A stretch of 45,048 nt of DNA from the NCBI RefSeq assembly GCF_001908095.1, contig NZ_MKGR01000003.1:190181-235228 (forward strand), in the 5' to 3' direction. Below, piece by piece: positions 19,729 to 28,340 of the stretch. The stretch's first letter is position 1, and each line of letters begins with the position of its first letter. Both the position numbers and the translations under genes were made by a program. The notes below the pieces were generated by a model. It was not told the DNA's origin, did no database searches, and saw nothing but the letters and a program-made list of their open reading frames with translations. Origin of the DNA: Xenorhabdus thuongxuanensis. GTDB taxonomy: Bacteria; Pseudomonadota; Gammaproteobacteria; Enterobacterales; Enterobacteriaceae.

Positions 19729-19919
19729 AAATATATGGTCATACTCAAAAATAATAAAAACTCATCCATAAGCAAAATCCAACATCCCTGTCTTTTAGCG
19801 AACCATCCTGAAATGCCATATACACACCAAAATTTTTCAATGATTGACAATGGTAGCAACCATGTCATAGGTATATAACTTTTGCTTAGATCCAGTTCAA
19901 AAAAGTCAAATGCCGCATT
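19729..19919. other. Spacer between azoR and the adhesion island
   Basis: I recognise nothing here. The minus strand stays open for 68 codons (19662-19868), but the peptide looks like nothing known and has no ribosome site. Confidence 0.4.
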
Positions 19920-20336
19920 TTACTGCTTCGTTTCCACTGTGCCAGCAATATGCGCTCCTACCAAACAGATATAAAGGTTACAATATTCGAGTATTCCACC
20001 ATTATCCTCAAAGGCTGCAAAATAACTCCTTCCCAGGGTTTTTTCTCCCGAATTTGGCGTTATTATGCCTTCAGCCCAGGTATTATCAAGTTGATTACTT
20101 TCCGGACTATCAATAGTGCATATAAGCTTCCCATCTGATCCTGTGTATAGAAATGAATTGGAATATCGGATGGCAGGATCAGCTCCATCATTCGGTTTGT
20201 TCCAAGTGTCGTAATTATGTCCAGTATCATTCTCTTGTAGTGTCACTATATAACTATATCCAGCTATCGTCTGAAAAAAATATGAAACATACCAACCATT
20301 TTTTATATCCGGAAAATAAAGTGTTTTCGTTGCCAT
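19920..20336 (-). CDS. Small LecB-like protein, copy 2
   Basis: This 138-residue protein is a close paralog of the protein encoded at 20545-20979: same start MATKTL, GWYVSYF, YTGSDGKLIC and AAFEDNG. The layout recalls the calcium-dependent fucose/mannose lectin LecB (MAT..., GSSGK..., then an acidic loop EDGTDNDYND and a final strand). The loop here is FEDNGGILEYCNL near residue 109, so several calcium ligands are replaced and the C-terminus is extended. Sugar binding is therefore unproven, and the LecB link is my inference from pattern. There is no signal peptide. ATG follows AAGGAGATATTAGTA and lies 13 bases after the tail of a broken upstream gene, copying the spacing in front of copy 1. 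Confidence 0.65.
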   Translation of the reverse strand: MATKTLYFPDIKNGWYVSYFFQTIAGYSYIVTLQENDTGHNYDTWNKPNDGADPAIRYSNSFLYTGSDGKLICTIDSPESNQLDNTWAEGIITPNSGEKTLGRSYFAAFEDNGGILEYCNLYICLVGAHIAGTVETKQ

Positions 20337-20349
20337 TACTAATATCTCC

Positions 20350-20427
20350 TTAATATTGTTTCATGGTATATTTTATGCGTCTGACAAGATTATTGGCTGT
20401 AACCCTTATAGAACCCAACGGGGACAT
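20350..20427 (-). pseudogene. Leftover C-terminus of a 619-residue-type beta-rich protein
   Basis: On the minus strand this reads ...IRVTANNLVRRIKYTMKQY and stops, matching the end of the intact protein at 20993-22852 (ITVTANDLVGSIKYTMGQY). A TAG at 20461-20463 ends the open frame upstream. The stop lies 13 bases before the next LecB-like gene, exactly as in the intact pair, so a unit of gene end plus LecB-like gene was duplicated and the upstream part lost. Confidence 0.8.
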
Positions 20428-20440
20428 TTGAATCGGATAA

Positions 20441-20464
20441 GTAGTGGTCGGTAACGGCCACTAC
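20441..20464 (-). terminator. Hairpin between the two LecB-like genes
   Basis: GTAGTGGTC (20441-20449) pairs with GGCCACTAC (20456-20464), with one G-T wobble and a 6-base loop. It lies about 80 bases past copy 1. No T-run follows, so it may be a processing or pausing hairpin instead. Confidence 0.35.
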
Positions 20465-20544
20465 TCTCCTAAGAACCATATATGCGAGTTTCCCCATGCA
20501 GCTCAAACCTTTCCAAGGGTAGTCTCTGATTGCAAAATGGATAT

Positions 20545-20979
20545 TTATTCGTTGGGGTCGTCGTGGTAGTGAGACCACCCGACCAGACAGATAAATAAGT
20601 TATTGTATTCGATTCTGTAGTCTGTGCCATTATGCTTAATGCCGTTATCCTCAAAAGCAGCACAATAGGTTCTTCCCAAAGTTGGGTTCCCTGAACTTGG
20701 CGTTATGATACTTTCAGCCCAGCTATTATCAAGACGGCTGCTTTCTGGGCAATCAACATTACATATAAGCTTTCCGTCTGATCCTGTGTACCAAAATGAA
20801 TGAGTATTGCTATAGGGAGAATCATCTCCATCGTTCTGTTTTTTCCAAGTGCCGTAAATATTTCCAGTGACACTATCTTGTATTGTTACGGTATAATCAT
20901 ACCCTGCTAACGTCTGTAAGAAATACGAAACATACCAACCATTTTTTATATCCGGAAAAGAAAGTGTTTTTGTTGCCAT
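20545..20979 (-). CDS. Small LecB-like protein, copy 1
   Basis: This is a 144-residue protein without a signal peptide (LecB itself also lacks one). It starts MATKTLSFPDIKNGWYVSYF and has YTGSDGKLICNVDCPESS mid-way. The C-terminal strand block is FEDNG (109-113), then IEYNNLFICLVGW. In LecB the matching loop supplies calcium ligands E, D, D, N, D. Here I can align E, E, N and N with a five-to-six residue insertion, so calcium use is doubtful. The C-terminus continues past the strand (SHYHDDPNE), unlike LecB, whose terminal glycine helps bind calcium. ATG follows AAGGGGATATTAACA, 13 bases after the stop of the 619-residue gene, so the two are surely co-transcribed. Confidence 0.7.
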   Translation of the reverse strand: MATKTLSFPDIKNGWYVSYFLQTLAGYDYTVTIQDSVTGNIYGTWKKQNDGDDSPYSNTHSFWYTGSDGKLICNVDCPESSRLDNSWAESIITPSSGNPTLGRTYCAAFEDNGIKHNGTDYRIEYNNLFICLVGWSHYHDDPNE

Positions 20980-20992
20980 TGTTAATATCCCC

Positions 20993-22852
20993 TTAATATT
21001 GTCCCATAGTATATTTTATACTGCCGACAAGATCATTGGCTGTAACCGTTATAATTCCGTATCCTCCATTCTGTCCTTGCAGGTTTATTTTAAATTGTCC
21101 ATATTCATTTGTATTCATTGATTGTATCGTATCGGGATTTGAAGCAATTTCAGATACATTACTCATATTTACGGCTGGATCTATTTTATAAGAGATGGAT
21201 GTATTTTTAATTTGTTCAGATGTCTTTTTATCGTTAATCTGGATTGTAAGTATTTCGTATTTATCACCGATTGGCTGATATCCGGTTATTATTAACGCTA
21301 TTTCATCGGGTGGAACAGTATTGATTTGTCCTTTCCATATTTGACTAGTTACTTTAGTACTATCTATATCCACGGTATAAGAAAAATAAATTTTTCCTTG
21401 ATCATGAATATCAAATGCATCATGACCTGCAAGATATAATTGTGGTATACCAATGATGACATGATTGGTGACACCATCATCACCAGCTGTCGTTGGCATT
21501 GTCCACGATTCGAAAGGTTTATCTAACTTTTTGAGCTTTGAATGAATGTGTAAATTCAAAATCACTTCACTACCTAAAGGTATTTTAGTTTTATCGTTCA
21601 GATCATTTGTTCCTATAATCTTAACAAATAAACCCTCATGATTGGCATTGTCTTTATAATGAGAAATAGTCTTATAATTTATAACATCATTTTCCGTTAC
21701 TAAATTATCTTTCCCTACGCCTAAACTCGAATAAACCTGACATTTTTCATAAACATTATCCGCTGGAGGAATATATTTTGTATATGTAAATTCGAGAGAG
21801 TCTGAAACCAATCTATCCGCACTTTCCTTAATAACACTATAGTAAAAATTAACCTTTTCTTCATTTTCGTTGAAAACACTATAAGGTAACGTTATAAAAG
21901 GTGTTCCAAGGTGGTCTGGATCTAACAAACGGTGAGGATTATCAATCATTTTCCCATTAATAAAGAAAAATATTGTATCACTCCCCTCTGCATTATCATA
22001 TGGTGGTATGTTAACAGAGAAGCCGAAAGAGCTACCATCGTTATGTAAAACGTTATTATTGATTTCAACAATAATCGGAGCCGATAACGAATCCATTGAA
22101 TTGATATCTGTTTGATCACTATCCAAAATGTATAGCGTTTTATCAGCTGAAATTTCACCTGTTGCACCAAATATCTGTGAATAAAGAGTCAGAACAACAG
22201 AACTTTCCTGTTTGGCATAAATATAAAAATTTAATTTGCCGTGAGGATCTGTGTTAATAATGAAACCTCTTTTACTACCAATCTTCCTGATAGGTATTTT
22301 CGTGTGTTTATCATCCTGATAAAAATCTACTTTATCAAAACTCCTGTCAGGAGTGTCAAGTATATTCACAGGTGTACCGGATAATTTGGCTGTGTTATCC
22401 TTATTTGTGATTGCAGTTCTTACCGTGCCCACTTTCACAAAATATCGCCCACCTGGTGGATCATTAATTCCAATTGGCATATCTAAATAATCAGCACCGA
22501 CAGCCAATTGTACTGACGAGATGTCAAGCGTTTTGGCATAATAGAATACACTGATTTTTTCAAACCCTATTGCTGCTGAATTTGGCTGAATATCTAATGT
22601 AATTTCATTGTTTTCAACAATATTATTATCGACACGTAATTCAACAGAAATCGTTCCCTTTCTATTATTATCAGATAATACGATTGGAGGTACATGTCTA
22701 CGCAACCCGATACCACCATAAGGTGTCAATTCGACACTTGCATCACTAGAAATAGGTGTATCAGATGTTAAAAAGATGTCGAGAATAAATTCTTCCCCTA
22801 TGACTAAATCTGAACCTGGTTTTATAGAAGTCGTAATTTTCTTAGATGACAT
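20993..22852 (-). CDS. Beta-rich multi-domain protein, 619 residues (paralog family member 4)
   Basis: I do not know this family. It is one of four paralogs in a row. Shared blocks are: an N-terminal domain with DLVIGEEFILDIFL; a middle domain with HGKLNFYIYAK; a block around residue 290 with PPYDNAEGSDTIFFFINGK; and a domain near 405 with GLFVKIIGTNDLNDK followed by IYFSYTVD. Only this member has an extra C-terminal ~110-residue immunoglobulin-like domain (IALIITGY to SIKYTMGQY), reminiscent of invasin Big domains. Predicted strands dominate, with no membrane segment and no signal peptide (MSSKKITTSIKPGSD). The ribosome site is GGGGTG. It is followed at 13 bases by a LecB-like gene, which suggests a functional pair. 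Confidence 0.75.
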   Translation of the reverse strand: MSSKKITTSIKPGSDLVIGEEFILDIFLTSDTPISSDASVELTPYGGIGLRRHVPPIVLSDNNRKGTISVELRVDNNIVENNEITLDIQPNSAAIGFEKISVFYYAKTLDISSVQLAVGADYLDMPIGINDPPGGRYFVKVGTVRTAITNKDNTAKLSGTPVNILDTPDRSFDKVDFYQDDKHTKIPIRKIGSKRGFIINTDPHGKLNFYIYAKQESSVVLTLYSQIFGATGEISADKTLYILDSDQTDINSMDSLSAPIIVEINNNVLHNDGSSFGFSVNIPPYDNAEGSDTIFFFINGKMIDNPHRLLDPDHLGTPFITLPYSVFNENEEKVNFYYSVIKESADRLVSDSLEFTYTKYIPPADNVYEKCQVYSSLGVGKDNLVTENDVINYKTISHYKDNANHEGLFVKIIGTNDLNDKTKIPLGSEVILNLHIHSKLKKLDKPFESWTMPTTAGDDGVTNHVIIGIPQLYLAGHDAFDIHDQGKIYFSYTVDIDSTKVTSQIWKGQINTVPPDEIALIITGYQPIGDKYEILTIQINDKKTSEQIKNTSISYKIDPAVNMSNVSEIASNPDTIQSMNTNEYGQFKINLQGQNGGYGIITVTANDLVGSIKYTMGQY

Positions 22853-22923
22853 TATTATTCACCCCATAAACTTTCGTAATTATAAATATAAAAGATGAAC
22901 TGAGTTCACTTCTTCCACTCTTA

Positions 22924-24567
22924 TTATTCGCCGACAGTTTCTATTTGGCTATAATAATAATGACTGTATTGCCTCACACCTTCATTATCAATGTAATATT
23001 CAAAATAAATCATTGGCATTCCATAAGTTGAACTGCTCGCAAAGTTAACCAACAAATCGTATTTAATTTTAATAACCGTTGTGGATGTTTTACCGCCATC
23101 ATGGTCAGGAACATGATTAATAACCGTGGAGAAGGGTTCATTGATCTGTTTATATTGGTCATCATTACTCAAATCATCACTTGAATCACCATTAAGGTAC
23201 ATTGTGAAATGAATGGTATCGCCAAATTTTGGTTTGCTTGTATCCGTAAAATCATTTGTTCCTATTATTTTTACAAATAGTCCATAACCTTCATTCCCTT
23301 CTTCCTGATAGCCAGCGATTGAAGAACTATTAATAGTTGAGCCATATTCCAGTATAAAATTGTCATCATCCTGATTTAACGGTGGTTGACTATTAGGATC
23401 TGCCCAACTAGCATAGACAACAGGCATGTCAAAAACACGTTCAATGTTATTTGACGGTTTATTTTCACCACCACCTATATAGGTGATCGGTAATTTTTTT
23501 GAATATCTATTATTCCCGCTTACAGGGGCGATTACGTAATTAAGATGTACTATATTATTTTTTGGAAACAGATCATAATACAGTTTAAAACTGTGATCAG
23601 GGATATCTGAGTGCGCTATCATCTTAATGGGTAAAACAGGTTTGTCATCAATAAAAAATATAATACTATCATCATCATGCAAATTAGTATAAGGCTCAAC
23701 GGTTACATCAAATGTATAATCTGAGCCAAATGCTTGCAATTGACCATGACTCAAGTTATTTATTATCGGGACGGGAAGCAATTCACGCGGATCGGCAGGC
23801 TTAGGGTTCAGCATATAGACAGAAGGTGCTGCATAATAGACTTCAAGCCCAGGCAATTCGCTTTCTAACCGCAGTGTAATGGGTTGATTCTTTTTTGGAT
23901 AAACACGAAAACTGATTTTACCATGGTGATTACTATTGATAGGAATAACAACCTGTTCATATTCCTCAATGGGATAAAGAGTCACAGGAGTGGATTGCCC
24001 ATCATCCGGATCCGTAGTAATAATCACCTTATTATTTAGGCTATCTTTAATAACTGAGGAAATCTGGATCGGTGTATTTATCATTTCCTTACCATTACTA
24101 TTTTTCAATTTCGCAGTATAAAGAATAAAATTCTTATTTTGATTATCAATATGAGTCTCTGTGTGTGGTACTTCACAAATATATTGATCGACTGACAGCC
24201 TAAGAGAATCTGCATCAATCAAATTAGCAGTATAATGTATTTCTTGCGTATGCAAATTAGATATCTCTAATTTATACGCAATGGTGTCTCCGGACTTTAA
24301 AGTACTGTCATCATCAATAGTTAAATAAGCAATTGAGCGTAGAGCATTTTCTATACCAGTAACAGGAGTGGCTTTAGTCAAACTGTCTACAGTTATTCCG
24401 TTAATCGCTGTTAAATTAACATTTAATTCCGAAGGTAATTTCCCATTGAACATCATGGTAATATAAAGATAAAAACTTTGCCCAATAACCACATCTGAAC
24501 GATGAGGCACGGACAGAACAACTGACGATAGGACAGCATTTTGTAATATATTTTCTTTATCAATCAT
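22924..24567 (-). CDS. Beta-rich multi-domain protein, 547 residues (paralog family member 3)
   Basis: This is a paralog of the neighbouring large proteins, function unknown. The order of blocks is the same: DVVIGQSFYLYITM near residue 25, HHGKISFRVYPKK in the middle, DDDSIIFFIDDKP around 305, then GLFVKIIGTNDFTD near 430 and YFEYYID close to the end. The sequence has diverged well from members 1 and 2. The N-terminus MIDKENILQNAVLSS is not a signal peptide, so how (or whether) it leaves the cell is open. ATG follows AAGGTACTGATT. It stops where the extra Ig-like domain of member 4 would begin. The spacer to member 4 is 71 bases, compatible with one transcript. Confidence 0.72.
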   Translation of the reverse strand: MIDKENILQNAVLSSVVLSVPHRSDVVIGQSFYLYITMMFNGKLPSELNVNLTAINGITVDSLTKATPVTGIENALRSIAYLTIDDDSTLKSGDTIAYKLEISNLHTQEIHYTANLIDADSLRLSVDQYICEVPHTETHIDNQNKNFILYTAKLKNSNGKEMINTPIQISSVIKDSLNNKVIITTDPDDGQSTPVTLYPIEEYEQVVIPINSNHHGKISFRVYPKKNQPITLRLESELPGLEVYYAAPSVYMLNPKPADPRELLPVPIINNLSHGQLQAFGSDYTFDVTVEPYTNLHDDDSIIFFIDDKPVLPIKMIAHSDIPDHSFKLYYDLFPKNNIVHLNYVIAPVSGNNRYSKKLPITYIGGGENKPSNNIERVFDMPVVYASWADPNSQPPLNQDDDNFILEYGSTINSSSIAGYQEEGNEGYGLFVKIIGTNDFTDTSKPKFGDTIHFTMYLNGDSSDDLSNDDQYKQINEPFSTVINHVPDHDGGKTSTTVIKIKYDLLVNFASSSTYGMPMIYFEYYIDNEGVRQYSHYYYSQIETVGE

Positions 24568-24854
24568 AATCAGTACCTTTTTAATTTTTCAACCAATGTC
24601 TCGACGAAATATGTCTATTCTCACTGCCTTCCAAACTTCAATTATTCTAAATAGCGTTTCAAAATGATAGGAGTATTCCTTACCCCGCGCGGAGCGCGGG
24701 GTAAGGAACTCCAACATCTGATACTCTCAGTGTTATGAAAACCTATTTAGTTATGCGGCGGGGTATTCACTCTATTTCCGGCGCACTATTTTTTGAAATA
24801 CGCTAAATATAAAATAACAGACTTTATATTAGTTTAACCACAAGAACCATTACT
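24568..24854. other. Spacer paralogous to 26298-26470, interrupted by a hairpin element
   Basis: The stretch from about 24584 matches the other spacer (ACCAA...TCTCGACG-type DNA, then GTTATGC, then CGCACTATTTTTTGAAA). It is split by a 98-base insertion at 24650-24747. No gene is visible. Confidence 0.7.
24650..24747. mobile_element. 98-base hairpin MITE with TA target duplication
   Basis: The element begins AATAGCGTTTCA and ends TGAAAACCTATT, imperfect inverted ends with 10 of 12 bases matching. It is flanked by TA on both sides (24648-24649 and 24748-24749). The paralogous spacer has a single TA at 26363-26364 in otherwise alignable sequence, so this is an insertion with an empty-site control. 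The centre is a 15-bp perfect stem (24676-24690 with 24694-24708, GGA loop) of GC-rich sequence. TA duplication fits movement by an IS630/Tc1-mariner transposase. Confidence 0.8.
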
Positions 24855-26116
24855 CTATTGAACTTTATTATAGGTTCTTTCTATTCCATCTGACGGTATA
24901 AGGCTTGTTCTACCACCTGAAACTTTAAACATCTCTCCCATTGAGTAACGAGTATTTCCTTTTTTAGCAATAACATAAAAAACCCTTCCCATTCATCAGG
25001 TTTAAAGCTGGAAAAAGGAATGGGAAAAGAATATTTAACCTCGTTAGCATCATTCATATTATAAATAGGTAATATTAAGCTATTAATATCAGGGACCTTA
25101 TCTTTTTCTTTAGTGAAAAATGAAATATGATCATCTGGGCTAGGGTTATCATAAGGTTGAATAGTAACTTTAAATGTAGGATCTTCTGGTCCACCCTTTA
25201 TTACACTGTCGTCAGCATCAGGCATCAGCAATGATTCTAGGAGATCTGTGTCAAACAACGGCCTAGGAGTAATAAAACATACATTGTCTACCATATGCGT
25301 ATACCTTTCCTGACCAAAAATCACACACCCCAAAGAAAGCAAGATCGGCTTATAATTAGCCTTACTATTGCCATCTTTGGGTTTATTATTTGGATAGACA
25401 CGGAATTTTATTGTTCCATCATGACTATCACTCATCAATCTAATAAATGTTTTACCATTTTCAATGGTGGGAGAGTAAATTGTTGGTTGTAATCCTAATT
25501 TTGGATGAGACGTAATAATAATATTCTTGCTGAAATCATCCCCATGTTTAGATGTAATATGAACCAGCACATTTGTTATTGGTGTTTTTTTTCCAGAACT
25601 TCCTGTATCTTCTAATAATTGAGTTTTGTAAAGAACATACCTATCCTTTGGATCCTGTTGTGTTGGTGCAGAATATTTTTTAGGAATAACACAGACTGGT
25701 TTGTCAGGCAGTAACTGCAAAGTATAGGGAAGTATTTTTTTTACATTGTAACTAAAATTCTTATTGTAAATATTACTACTACCATTACCTAGAGTTATAG
25801 AAAAAGATACTTTACCATTTTTTATGGTGTTATCATCATAATCATCAATTATTATGCTATATAGTCCGGAATTTATACTATTTTCATGACCAGATGTTAT
25901 AACCCTAGATATCGGTGGAGCTATTGTTATACCACTATCGACTTTTGCAGTGATACTAATAGAATACCCTGCTGGAAAATTACCAGTATTAACCGTTAAT
26001 ATCACGTTAAAATAAAATTGCTGACCATAAATTAAAGTGGTATCAGGCGTTACTGATAACTTCTCATCTATTGGAGAAGTACCACTGCCCTGTAAATGAC
26101 TTTTTTTTTCTGACAT
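24855..26116 (-). pseudogene. Frameshifted and truncated beta-rich protein (paralog family member 2)
   Basis: This is the closest paralog of member 1: SVTPDTTLIYGQQFY, KVDSGITIAPP and SGHENSINSGLYSI are shared nearly word for word. The reading frame runs from the ATG at 26116 (after GAGGTTCACT) to a stop at 24881. The homologous peptide YVI..GNTRYS...PSDGIERTYNKVQ continues in the -1 frame, so one T is missing from the T6 tract (complement of 24977-24982). Even after correction it ends at TAG (24855-24857), where member 1 continues for ~120 residues (VYSSLADY...). It is therefore both frameshifted and missing the last domain. It lies in one orientation with the others. Confidence 0.85.
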
Positions 26117-26171
26117 AGTGAACCTCACAATCATAGGCATTCGGAAATTAATAAAATAATGACATTCCTGT

Positions 26172-26273
26172 TCACGTTGAAATCAAGTCTGAATAAAAAT
26201 GTGATTGGTTATGTTCACCATTCATTGACTTTTCACAATTGTCATCACCATTTAGTAAAGGCTTAAGGGGAAT
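26172..26273 (-). pseudogene. Leftover C-terminal fragment of a second invasin
   Basis: The minus strand reads PLLNGDDNCEKS then HFYSDLIST and stops, matching the C-terminal domain of the invasin at 28635-32807 (PLNDNNNCERP, PLYSELIST). A TAG lies just upstream at 26274-26276. It shows that a second invasin gene, or a copy of its end, once preceded the member 2 paralog, so invasin plus beta-rich protein was probably the duplicated unit. Confidence 0.8.
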
Positions 26274-26561
26274 CTATAAAATATCTTGACAAATTTTTAT
26301 TTTTTAACCAACATTTCGCCGTAATATACCTATTTCTACTGTCTTTCAAACTACAGTATTTCTAGTTATGCACCGGAGGATTTATTCTCCTTCCGATGCA
26401 CTATTTTTTGAAAACCATTAAACGCAAAATAATAGGATTTATATTATTATAATAACACTAACCATTAACATTAATTTATTATGTATAGAATATTTAATTC
26501 AATTCAATTCAAAAACATGAAATTATTCACTAATAATAAATCACTTCGAAAATATAAAAAA
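26274..26561. other. Spacer with empty MITE site
   Basis: This is AT-rich DNA paralogous to 24584-24830. A hairpin GCACCGGAGGA/TCTCCTTCCGATGC lies at about 26370-26400, followed on the plus strand by CTATTTTTT; it could act as a terminator for plus-strand transcription. No gene is seen. Confidence 0.5.
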
Positions 26562-28340
26562 TCAATCATCATCTAAGCCAGGCAGTGAGGTGTCCGTCAT
26601 TCCACGCCAATAATGACTGAATGTTGCCTTGTTATTTTTATCCATCGTATAATATTCAAAATAAACGAATGCGGGTGAACCGTCATTATAAGATCTTATT
26701 CCATAATATAACGGGTGCTTAATTGGAATCACTGTAGAGCATAATGTTTTATTACCTGCCGGAACAGTATCTGGAGTCGATAAAAGTTTTGTGCCAGTGA
26801 ATTGGTGGGAAAAATTCTTATTACCCGACTTGACGTACATATTTACATATACAGTATCTCCCACTTTTGGCCGTTTATCATCTGTTGGATCGTTAGTTGC
26901 TGTTATTTTTACATAAGCATCATTACCGCCATTGTTAATATAATTTGACAACTCCACTCTGGTGGTATAACTATTCTCCCAGAATAATGTGTTTTCTTCC
27001 CCTGCCTGCTCTAACTGTGGGTCATTTTTATAATCAGCCAAACTGGAATAAACCTGAACTTTATTATAGGTTCTTTTTACTCCATCAGATGGTACAAAGT
27101 CTGCATCTTCACCTGAGTATTTAATCTGCTGTCCACCTGAATAACGCGTATTTCCTGTGTTAGTAATCACATAAAAAATCTCCGTCCATTCATCAGGTTT
27201 AAAGTTGGCAAAAGGAATAGAAAAAGAATAATTAGCTTCTTCTCCTGTCTGCATACTGTAAATGGGTAATATTAAGCTATTAATATCAGGAATATGGTCT
27301 TTTTCTTTGGTGAAAAATAAAATTTTATCATCTGAACTAGGGTTATCATAAGATTGGATCATAACTTCAAAAGTAATCTCATCTGATGACCTACGATTTA
27401 TTACACCACCATTGGCGCTAGGGATCAATAATAGATCTAAATCATCGAAGTTAAAAATCGGTCTGGGAGTAATAAAACATACACTTTCTGCCATATGCGT
27501 ATACCTTTCCAGTCCTGAAATCACACACCCCAAAGAAAGCAAAGTCGGCTTATAATTAGCCTTACTATTGTTGTCCTTTGGTTTATTATTTGGATAGACA
27601 CGGAATCTTATTTTTCCATTTTTCTCATTACTTGTAATATTAATAAATGTTACACCATCTACAGTTTCAGGCGTATAAATTATTAGCGGTGTATTTGGAC
27701 CGTTCGAATCTGGATCAGATGTAATAATAATATCCTTACTGAAATCACCTCCAGGTATAGATGTAATATAAACCAGCACTTTTTTCATTGGAATATTTGA
27801 TGATAAACTCCCTGTATCTTCTAATAACTGTGTTTCATACCGAATATATTTATCATTAGGATCATTGAATTTTGGATCAGAATATTTTTTAGGAATAACG
27901 CAAACCGGTTTGTCAGGCAATAATTGCAAAGAATAGAAAAGTATTTTTTTTACGTTATAGCTAAATGTGGTGTTATAAATAGAATTATTGTTCATTCTAC
28001 TCTTTAGATCAACAGTAAAAGATACTTTACCGTTTTTTATGGTATTATCATCATAATCATCAATTACTATGCTATATAGTCCGGAATTTATACTATTTTC
28101 ATGACCCGATGTTACAACTTTAAACATCGGTGGAGCTATTGTTATACCACTATCGACTTTTGCGGTGATATTAATAGAATACCCCTGTGGTAAATTACCA
28201 GTGCTGGCTGTTAATGTCACATCAAGGTAAAATTGCTGCCCATAAATTAAAGTGGTATCAGGTGTTACTGATAACTTTTCGTCTATTTTTATTGTGGGAG
28301 TACCACTACCCTTTAAGTTACTTTTTTTTGCTTCTGACAT
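26562..28340 (-). CDS. Beta-rich multi-domain protein, 592 residues (paralog family member 1)
   Basis: This is the intact reference member of the unknown paralog family. It starts MSEAKKSNLKGSGTPTIKID at the ATG at 28340, which has GAGGTG upstream; the frame extends four codons further without a better site. Blocks: TTLIYGQQFYLDVTLT (~30), VCVIPKKYSDP (~150), NGKIRFRVYPNN (~240), SYDNPSSDDKILFF (~330), YNKVQVYSSL (~435), AYVKITATNDPTDDKRP (~485), YFEYYTMDKNNKATFSHYW (~560). There is no signal peptide, membrane segment or cysteine-rich part. It is the first gene after the invasin, separated by 294 bases and a terminator-like hairpin, so it probably has its own promoter. Confidence 0.75.
   Translation of the reverse strand: MSEAKKSNLKGSGTPTIKIDEKLSVTPDTTLIYGQQFYLDVTLTASTGNLPQGYSINITAKVDSGITIAPPMFKVVTSGHENSINSGLYSIVIDDYDDNTIKNGKVSFTVDLKSRMNNNSIYNTTFSYNVKKILFYSLQLLPDKPVCVIPKKYSDPKFNDPNDKYIRYETQLLEDTGSLSSNIPMKKVLVYITSIPGGDFSKDIIITSDPDSNGPNTPLIIYTPETVDGVTFINITSNEKNGKIRFRVYPNNKPKDNNSKANYKPTLLSLGCVISGLERYTHMAESVCFITPRPIFNFDDLDLLLIPSANGGVINRRSSDEITFEVMIQSYDNPSSDDKILFFTKEKDHIPDINSLILPIYSMQTGEEANYSFSIPFANFKPDEWTEIFYVITNTGNTRYSGGQQIKYSGEDADFVPSDGVKRTYNKVQVYSSLADYKNDPQLEQAGEENTLFWENSYTTRVELSNYINNGGNDAYVKITATNDPTDDKRPKVGDTVYVNMYVKSGNKNFSHQFTGTKLLSTPDTVPAGNKTLCSTVIPIKHPLYYGIRSYNDGSPAFVYFEYYTMDKNNKATFSHYWRGMTDTSLPGLDDD

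Noticed and set aside
24970-24990. Programmed -1 frameshifting at GGGTTTTTTATG in the broken paralog
   Set aside because: There is no proper slippery heptamer in the reading frame, and the frame reached after the shift stops soon and still lacks the last domain. Simple decay or a one-base deletion is more likely.
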